From: Thiomicrorhabdus sp. ZW0627
GTDB taxonomy: Bacteria; Pseudomonadota; Gammaproteobacteria; Thiomicrospirales; Thiomicrospiraceae
Length of the DNA stretch: 64,000 nt
Assembly: GCF_029767005.1 (NCBI RefSeq)
Contig: NZ_JARUQR010000001.1
Span: 243,028 to 307,027 of the forward strand
Reading direction: 5' to 3'
Under the pieces are notes generated by a model. It was not told the DNA's origin and did not search any database. It saw only the letters and a program-made list of their open reading frames with translations. The position numbers were made by a program, and so were the translations under genes. Positions 58,286-64,000 of the stretch are shown piece by piece. Position 1 is the stretch's first letter, and each line of letters begins with the position of its first letter.

Positions 58286-60589
58286 TTATAAAGGAATACC
58301 TAAATTAAACTGGAAAGCTTGTAGTTTATCGTCCTTGGTGTAGCTAATTGGGTTCGCGATGCTAAACGATAAAGGTCCAACTGGCGTGATCCAAGATAAT
58401 CCGACGCCAGCTGAGGAACGTAATTCAGCAACCTCAATGGCGTTAATATCAGTGAACACATTACCTGCATCATAGAATAGGCTTAGACGCATATTGCTTG
58501 AGTCGTCGATAAATGGCATAGGCATAACCAATGCCACAGTAGAAACAACTTTTGCTGCACCACCTATAGGACGATCACTACCGTCTGCAGCAAGATCGTA
58601 ATGCGCACCTAACGAGTTCGATTCATACCCTCTTACTGAGCTTATTCCACCAGCATAAAAGTTTTCATAAAACGGCAAACTTGTATAGTTCCCTAAACCA
58701 TTTCCGTACGCAAGACCTAATTTTAGCTTCATTGTTAGGTTTTCTGATAAAGGATAATACCATTTTTCATCCATGAATAATTTGTAAAACGAAACATCAG
58801 ACGAAATTGGTGCGGTCACTTCTCCCGAGAGGCTAAAGCGCTGTCCTTTACTTGGGAAGTAATATGAGTTTTTAGTGTCGTAACTCCAGCTCAAACTTAA
58901 AACAGCTGAAGTACTATTATCCCCCTTCTCGGCCACATAGTCTTTACATACGATGAAATTGTCCGAACAGACCAAAGTCTGATCATCAAATTTCAACCCA
59001 TAGTTTATTCGACTGTATTCGCTTAGCGGATAACCGACTGTAAAGCGTATACCGTAATTATTGGTCGTGTAATCGGACACACCCAGCTGTTCAGCATCAA
59101 TTTCACTGAGATAGAACCCGCCACCGAAGCTGACACCATCCGGGGTGAAATAGGGATTAGTCATACCAATATCAGCCGATTTACGTGCGGCCGAAGTACT
59201 GACTTTGAAGTCAAGTTGGTTACCGCTACCGATGAAGTTTCGTTCTGAAACCCCGACATTAAAACTAACACCATCAATCTGAGAATAACCAACACCGGCG
59301 GTAAAAGAGCCAGTAGACTGTTCTTCTACTTTTACAACCAAATCCACCTGATCAGCAGAGACACGTTTGGTATCGATATCAACTTTAGTGAAGTACCCAA
59401 GACGATTGAGGCGTGTAGTCGACCTTCTGACTTGTGCAAGCGAGTATGGAGCACTCTCAAGTTGGCGCATTTCTCGACGAATAACATAATCACGAGTACG
59501 GGTGTTCCCTTCGACTTCGATTCGACGGACATATACACGATCTTTAGGGGTAATATCGAACTTAAGTGAAACGGTTTTGGCTTCTTTATTAAGTTCTGTA
59601 TCCGGTTTTACTTCAGCATAGGCATAGCCTTCTTCACTCAAGCGATCTCGAATGGCGTTCATCGTGCTAATAACATCACTTCGTGAGAAAAGGTCTCCTA
59701 CCTTTGTTTTTTGTAATTTCCCTAACTCTTCCTGTGAAATTCTGGTGTCACCGGTGTAACTGATGTCGTCGACGGTATATTGAACGCCTTCCGTCATGTT
59801 GATGGTGATAAAGACCTTGGTTTTGTCCGTAGACAGACTGACCTGTGAAGATCGTATATTAAATTCGGCAAACCCTCTATCCATATAATAGGATTTCAAC
59901 GTCTCAATATCTGCTTGCAACTTTGGTTTCGAGTATTTGTCCGCGCTTCCAAATACGGGACTTTCCGACAAAAGCAGCAATGATTTAAGACGGTCGTCAC
60001 TATAGGTTTCATTTCCGACTAGGTTGATTGCACCAATTGTAGCCGGCTCTCCCTCTTCCACTTCGATTTTTAAGCTTACGCGGTTACGCGGCAACTGCTC
60101 AGTAATGAACTTGACCTCGGCAGCATAATAACCCTGGTTTTGATAACGGCGTTTTAAGTCAACAACGACACGGTCTAGTTCAACTTGGTTGTAAATACGC
60201 CCTTTTTTTATGCCTAATGAGTTCAGAGCTTCCATGAAATCATCGGTTTCGATTAAGGAGTTTCCATCAATCTTAATTTCTGCAACAGAAGGTCTTTCAA
60301 TGACTTTGACGACCAATATGCCAGGTTCGCGCTGGTATAAAGAGACGTCTTTGAAAAAGCCGGTTTTATAAAGTTGCTGAATACTTTGCTGAACTAGTTT
60401 TTCATCGATGTCCTGGCCGATAGTAATAGGAAGGTAACTGTTGATTGTCTCAAAACCAATTCTCTGAGAACCTTCCACTTCGATCTTGTCGACAGTGAAT
60501 GCGTAACTTGCACTTGCATTCAACATCAATCCAAGAACAAGACCACTCATCACACCATATTTAGAACGCATATTTTTCATATTAACCAT
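58286..60589 (-). CDS. bamA: outer membrane protein assembly factor BamA
   Basis: 767 residues. The signal peptide ends near ASYA-FTVDKIEVEG, five POTRA domains span about residues 30-430, and a 16-strand C-terminal barrel follows with the FYAGGISSVRGYE motif (VRGF/Y element) and a GPLSFSIANPI segment. It inserts beta-barrel proteins into the outer membrane. ATG at 60589 overlaps the rseP stop; an ATG at 60580 is also possible. Confidence 0.97.
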   Translation of the reverse strand: MVNMKNMRSKYGVMSGLVLGLMLNASASYAFTVDKIEVEGSQRIGFETINSYLPITIGQDIDEKLVQQSIQQLYKTGFFKDVSLYQREPGILVVKVIERPSVAEIKIDGNSLIETDDFMEALNSLGIKKGRIYNQVELDRVVVDLKRRYQNQGYYAAEVKFITEQLPRNRVSLKIEVEEGEPATIGAINLVGNETYSDDRLKSLLLLSESPVFGSADKYSKPKLQADIETLKSYYMDRGFAEFNIRSSQVSLSTDKTKVFITINMTEGVQYTVDDISYTGDTRISQEELGKLQKTKVGDLFSRSDVISTMNAIRDRLSEEGYAYAEVKPDTELNKEAKTVSLKFDITPKDRVYVRRIEVEGNTRTRDYVIRREMRQLESAPYSLAQVRRSTTRLNRLGYFTKVDIDTKRVSADQVDLVVKVEEQSTGSFTAGVGYSQIDGVSFNVGVSERNFIGSGNQLDFKVSTSAARKSADIGMTNPYFTPDGVSFGGGFYLSEIDAEQLGVSDYTTNNYGIRFTVGYPLSEYSRINYGLKFDDQTLVCSDNFIVCKDYVAEKGDNSTSAVLSLSWSYDTKNSYYFPSKGQRFSLSGEVTAPISSDVSFYKLFMDEKWYYPLSENLTMKLKLGLAYGNGLGNYTSLPFYENFYAGGISSVRGYESNSLGAHYDLAADGSDRPIGGAAKVVSTVALVMPMPFIDDSSNMRLSLFYDAGNVFTDINAIEVAELRSSAGVGLSWITPVGPLSFSIANPISYTKDDKLQAFQFNLGIPL

Positions 60590-61961
60590 CTGTAATTCTT
60601 AAAATGTCGTTTGTTAACGCAAGTATTGTTAAACCAATAATCAAAAGCAAGCCTATTTTTTGACCTATTATCATGGTTGATTCTTTTACGGGAGAGCCTT
60701 TAACCATTTCGATCATATAATAAAGCAAATGGCCGCCATCAAGCACTGGAATCGGCAATAAATTCAAGATTCCCAAGCTTAAGCTCAAAAGACCAAGCAA
60801 ACCTAAAAATGAGATCAGGCCTGTTTGCAATGCCTGGCCGGAAAATTGGGCTATACTCACCGGCCCAGAAAGGTTTTCCACTCCAACTTCACCAAAAAGC
60901 ATCTTCTTGAGCATGACGAGACTCATATCAAACAGATCCAGACTTTTCTCGTACCCAAGAATTAAGGAATCGATAATGCCGTATTGCGATGTGGACAGAT
61001 AGGGTTTCATATCCTCGGGTGACTGCTTCAACCCTACTCCAAGCTGACCGACGGTTTCACCCATAGAATTCTTACGTTGCGATAAGCCAACGGTTTTAAT
61101 TAGTTCAACACCATTTCGCTTCAATACGAATGAAACTTGTTGATTGGGTTTAGCCGCCACCGTCTTGACAAGATCCCTCCAATCATCGATTTGAATGCCA
61201 TCAATTGAAAGAATAATGTCGCCTTCCTGAAGGCCAGCTAATTCGGCAGGACTTCCCTCAGAGATGCTGCCCACGACAGCGGGGACGGAAATGGCAACGG
61301 GGTTGAATCCCAATGCCTTAAGCCAATTCTGCTTCTGATTATTCAAATCCAAGTCTTTAAGTGAAACATTCTTAAGTAATAGCGTTTCGTGACTTTGGTT
61401 GAGCCCTTCCACTTTGAGTGAAATGGTTTGTTGACTATCGACCAGTGCCTTCAAAAGTGATTCATGTACAGAGCGCCAAGTAGTAACAGGCTTTTCATCA
61501 ATTTCCAAAACCAACCAGGCCTGTTCGGTTTTAGGCATCGCTTCATAAAGCGCGGTGGATTCGGTCGGATGTTCAAAAATTGGCTTCAAACCGGTAATTC
61601 CAATCATGTAGATGACTGAAAACACCAACCATGCAAAGATAAGATTGACTAAAGGACCGGCTGCGACAACTGCGAAACGTTTATAGACACTCTGTCGATT
61701 GAATGCCCTGTCTAAGTCCTGCGGAGCTACTGGACCCTCTGCTTCATCAACGAATTTGACGTAGCCGCCTAACGGGATTGCAGCAATCTGGAATTCGGTT
61801 TCTCCGTTTTGCTTACTCCAGATAGTTTTGCCGAAACCGATGGAGAATTTCAATACCTTGATATTGAACCAGCGAGCGACCTGGTAGTGCCCCCATTCGT
61901 GGATCGTGACCAAAATACCGATTACGAGGATAAAACCCAAAACCGACCACAGAAACGTCAC
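60582..61961 (-). CDS. rseP: site-2 intramembrane protease RseP
   Basis: 459 residues: zinc motif HEWGH (His21, Glu22, His25) in the first membrane segment, two periplasmic PDZ domains (GSPAELAGLQEGD in the second) and NLLPIPVLDGGHLLY near the end. It cleaves anti-sigma-E and leftover signal peptides. The GTG start at 61961 has GGGAG nine bases upstream and overlaps the cdsA stop as GTGA, which fixes the start. No dxr gene lies between cdsA and rseP, unlike the usual order. Confidence 0.95.
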   Translation of the reverse strand: MTFLWSVLGFILVIGILVTIHEWGHYQVARWFNIKVLKFSIGFGKTIWSKQNGETEFQIAAIPLGGYVKFVDEAEGPVAPQDLDRAFNRQSVYKRFAVVAAGPLVNLIFAWLVFSVIYMIGITGLKPIFEHPTESTALYEAMPKTEQAWLVLEIDEKPVTTWRSVHESLLKALVDSQQTISLKVEGLNQSHETLLLKNVSLKDLDLNNQKQNWLKALGFNPVAISVPAVVGSISEGSPAELAGLQEGDIILSIDGIQIDDWRDLVKTVAAKPNQQVSFVLKRNGVELIKTVGLSQRKNSMGETVGQLGVGLKQSPEDMKPYLSTSQYGIIDSLILGYEKSLDLFDMSLVMLKKMLFGEVGVENLSGPVSIAQFSGQALQTGLISFLGLLGLLSLSLGILNLLPIPVLDGGHLLYYMIEMVKGSPVKESTMIIGQKIGLLLIIGLTILALTNDILRITDG

Positions 61962-62773
61962 GCAGAAACACTCCCTAAAAACCAAAGTAGGTAAAACAGA
62001 GGTAAAGCAATCAGAAGACTGTCAATCCTATCCAAAATCCCACCGTGACCGGGAAGGATTGAGCCACTGTCCTTTACACCCATCTGTCTTTTTAGCACGC
62101 TTTCGAATAAATCTCCCATTACCGAAATCAAGGCGATAACTGCAGTGATTGCAGCAAATAGCGACACAGGCAATGAGAGCGTCGGTTGAATCCAATAAAG
62201 GCCAATCAAGCTAATGATAAAAGCCAGCACAACTCCACCCCATACACCTTCCCAGGTTTTGCCGGGACTGACATACTGTGCCAATTTAGTCTTACCAAAG
62301 CGGCGGCCTGTGAAATAGGCGCCCGTATCCATGGACCATACTATAAACATGCTCATCAATAGGATTTCGGCCGAAAATTGTTCGCGAAAACGAATCGTAA
62401 CAATCGTAAATAGGACAATACAAAGCCAACCCAGGGCCAAAATCAATAGGCTCGAATTGACGCCATCTTTTCCTTTTGTACGTTGATAGCGTCCAACCAC
62501 CAAAAATAGGATCAGAGTCTCAATAACAGCCAGTCCTGCAATCGACGATGAAGGAAGAAAAATTAATCCTAAGTAGGCCAATGCAGTCGTGGATAACGAA
62601 AATAAGACTTTATGAAGAACAGAAGCAATACGTCCAAGCCCTGCCCACTCCCAGGCAGCAATGAATGAGATTGAAAGAATCAAAACTTGCCAAACGGTGT
62701 CTGAAGATTTGAATAAAGCCGTGATGGCCAAGACAGTAAGTATGAGAGCAGTAATGACGCGTTGCTTTAACAT
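61958..62773 (-). CDS. cdsA: phosphatidate cytidylyltransferase
   Basis: 271 residues with about seven to eight membrane segments and the CDP-alcohol-forming signature near the C-terminus (GDLFESVLKRQMGVKDSGSILPGHGGILDRIDS). It makes CDP-diacylglycerol for phospholipid synthesis. Its ATG overlaps the uppS stop as TAATG, and its stop overlaps the rseP start. Confidence 0.96.
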   Translation of the reverse strand: MLKQRVITALILTVLAITALFKSSDTVWQVLILSISFIAAWEWAGLGRIASVLHKVLFSLSTTALAYLGLIFLPSSSIAGLAVIETLILFLVVGRYQRTKGKDGVNSSLLILALGWLCIVLFTIVTIRFREQFSAEILLMSMFIVWSMDTGAYFTGRRFGKTKLAQYVSPGKTWEGVWGGVVLAFIISLIGLYWIQPTLSLPVSLFAAITAVIALISVMGDLFESVLKRQMGVKDSGSILPGHGGILDRIDSLLIALPLFYLLWFLGSVSA

Positions 62774-63504
62774 TATTTCACCTGGTCGCCGGTTTTTCCG
62801 AAACGACGTTCACGATTATTAAAAGACTCGATTGCTTCGTCTATGGAAGACTCTTTGAAATCGGGCCAGAGTGTGTTGGTGAAAAAGAATTCTGTATAGG
62901 CCATCTGCCAAATAAGGAAGTTACTTATGCGCTGTTCGCCACCTGTACGAATCAATAGATCGGGTTCAGGCAGACCTGCCAAGCAAACATATTGAGCTAC
63001 GTCGTCCTCAGTCAGAGTCTCGATTGGTGAATCCGGGTTGGCTGCATGCCATTTTTTAACCGCTTCGACCATATCCCAGCGTCCGCCGTAATTGGCAGCG
63101 ATATTCAATATCAGTCCCGTGTTGTTTTCGGTCTGCTTTTCAGCCATTTCGATGTTTGTCTGAATATCCTGATTGAAAGCAGATCGTTCGCCAATGATTT
63201 GTAACCGGACGTTGTTTTCATCAAGTTTACGGACTTCTTTTTGCAAGGCTTTGAGGAAAAGCCCCATTAGCTTGTTCACCTCTTCTTCCGGTCTGCGCCA
63301 ATTTTCAGTACTAAACGCAAACAGGGTAAGTGCTTCCACGCCGAGTTCGGAGCAGTGCGAAACCACACGTTTAACAGCATTCAACCCTTTCTGGTGGCCA
63401 ACAAAGCGTGGCAATAAGCGTTTTTTTGCCCAACGCCCGTTACCATCCATGATGATGGCAATGTGTTTCGGAACATTAACATGTTGATTTTGTTCTTTAA
63501 GCAA
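62773..63504 (-). CDS. uppS: undecaprenyl diphosphate synthase
   Basis: 243 residues. cis-prenyltransferase extending farnesyl diphosphate with isopentenyl diphosphate to the C55 lipid carrier of cell wall synthesis. It has IIMDGNGRWAKKR (catalytic Asp20), FSTENWRRP, AANYGGRWD, and DLLIRTGGEQRISNFLIWQMAYTE. The start is TTG with GGGG upstream. Its leader contains the stem-loops at 63531-63616. Confidence 0.95.
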   Translation of the reverse strand: MLKEQNQHVNVPKHIAIIMDGNGRWAKKRLLPRFVGHQKGLNAVKRVVSHCSELGVEALTLFAFSTENWRRPEEEVNKLMGLFLKALQKEVRKLDENNVRLQIIGERSAFNQDIQTNIEMAEKQTENNTGLILNIAANYGGRWDMVEAVKKWHAANPDSPIETLTEDDVAQYVCLAGLPEPDLLIRTGGEQRISNFLIWQMAYTEFFFTNTLWPDFKESSIDEAIESFNNRERRFGKTGDQVK

Positions 63505-63530
63505 AACAAACCCCAGGAAAAGAGATATAA

Positions 63531-63616
63531 AAAACGGCCAACAATAATAGAGACACTCTATTATTTAAAGGCCGTTTTATGAAAAAACCAATAGATTATG
63601 CCGTAAAACGGCATAA
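63531..63616 (-). promoter_or_regulatory. frr-uppS intergenic structure with alternative stems
   Basis: Three related arms occur: AAAACGGCC (63531-63539), GGCCGTTTT (63570-63578) and AAAACGGC (63605-63612). The middle arm can pair with either outer arm. Between the first two lies AATAATAGAG/CTCTATTATT (10 bp, ACA loop). The third arm also forms its own hairpin TTATGCCGT/ACGGCATAA (63596-63616), followed on the minus strand by TCTATTGG and six Ts. It could be a terminator for frr or an attenuator for uppS. Confidence 0.5.
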
Positions 63617-63624
63617 ATATCGAC

Positions 63625-64000
63625 TTAAATTTCCATCAAGCTTGCTTCTTTATCAGAAAGTGCAGAATCGATTTTAGCGACGATCTCATCGGTGATCTTT
63701 TGAATCTGGTCTTCCGCTTGGCGAGACTCATCTTCAGTAATTTCCTTGTCCTTCAATAGAGTTTTGATGTCATTGTTTGCATCACGACGGATGTTACGTA
63801 CTGCTACACGAGCCTGCTCCGCTTCGTTGCGTGCCACTTTAATAAAATCGCGACGGCGCTCTTCGGTCAATGGCGGCATTGGAATACGGATCAAGTTACC
63901 AGAAGTTGAAGGGTTGATTCCCAAATCAGACATCATGATGGCTTTCTCTACCACTGAAACCATTGGCTGTTCCCAAGGCTGTACCGTCAGAGTACGCGCA
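63625..64000 (-). CDS. frr: ribosome recycling factor (5' part outside the window)
   Basis: The last 125 codons of RRF are present; the gene runs off the right edge. The visible part begins [20 protein letters not shown] and continues [52 protein letters not shown] in sections typical of domain II/I, ending in a helical tail. It splits post-termination ribosomes with EF-G. It is followed by uppS after 120 bp. pyrH and tsf would be expected beyond the edge. Confidence 0.96.
   Translation of the reverse strand, partial: ARTLTVQPWEQPMVSVVEKAIMMSDLGINPSTSGNLIRIPMPPLTEERRRDFIKVARNEAEQARVAVRNIRRDANNDIKTLLKDKEITEDESRQAEDQIQKITDEIVAKIDSALSDKEASLMEI

Overview
The window is a continuous stretch of core chromosome from a gammaproteobacterium. 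The gene orders frr-uppS-cdsA-rseP-bamA-skp-lpxD-fabZ-lpxA-lpxB-rnhB, pyrG-kdsA-eno-ftsB, surE-pcm-nlpD and rnm-yciO-rluB are those of Gammaproteobacteria. A D-ribulokinase of the plant/cyanobacterial type beside a CbbY phosphatase, three TDT/SLAC1-type anion channels and a small c-type cytochrome suggest a RuBisCO-using autotroph, most likely a sulfur oxidiser of the Hydrogenovibrio/Thiomicrospira/Thiomicrorhabdus group. That assignment is inference; no rRNA or RuBisCO gene is present.

Layout. 1-0.5 kb: a tRNA operon (Ala, Glu, Gly, Glu) behind a strong promoter. 0.8-6.5 kb: gltX, two divergent TDT channels, an M61 peptidase and slyX. 6.5-14.6 kb: rnhA, a YqaA-type membrane protein, the rnm-yciO-M50-rluB group, and yciB-yciI followed by a LexA-like protein with no DNA-binding domain and half an asparaginase. 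14.7-21.2 kb: zipA-ligA-darP, then D-ribulokinase, hopJ and cbbY. 21.3-29.1 kb: dksA, a kinase fusion, small secreted or unknown proteins, yqiA, recJ, a third TDT channel and an RpfE-type protein. 29.2-33.4 kb: alaC-hom-thrC. 33.5-44.3 kb: surE-pcm-yqaA-nlpD, smr, pyrG-kdsA-eno-ftsB, accA-tilS. 44.6-53.4 kb: DUF481 barrel, ycaO, cytochrome, uspA, yoaA-tsaB, a small L36 gene and cheV. 53.6-64 kb: the outer-membrane and lipid A operon running down from frr, which is cut by the window end.

Most of the window is ordinary housekeeping sequence; there is no prophage, insertion sequence, CRISPR array or obvious defence island. The observations most worth pursuing are a strongly over-represented palindrome CAGGCCTG (13 copies counted by eye, about one expected), some copies inside long perfect palindromes between genes; the headless LexA-like protein; loss of zinc ligands in three proteins (GluRS, DksA, L36); a D-ribulokinase/CbbY carbon-salvage pair; absence of dxr, ispD and ispF from their usual neighbourhoods; and alternative pairing structures in the frr-uppS leader. 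Start sites were chosen from ribosome binding sites and family lengths, and several differ from the longest possible reading frame.
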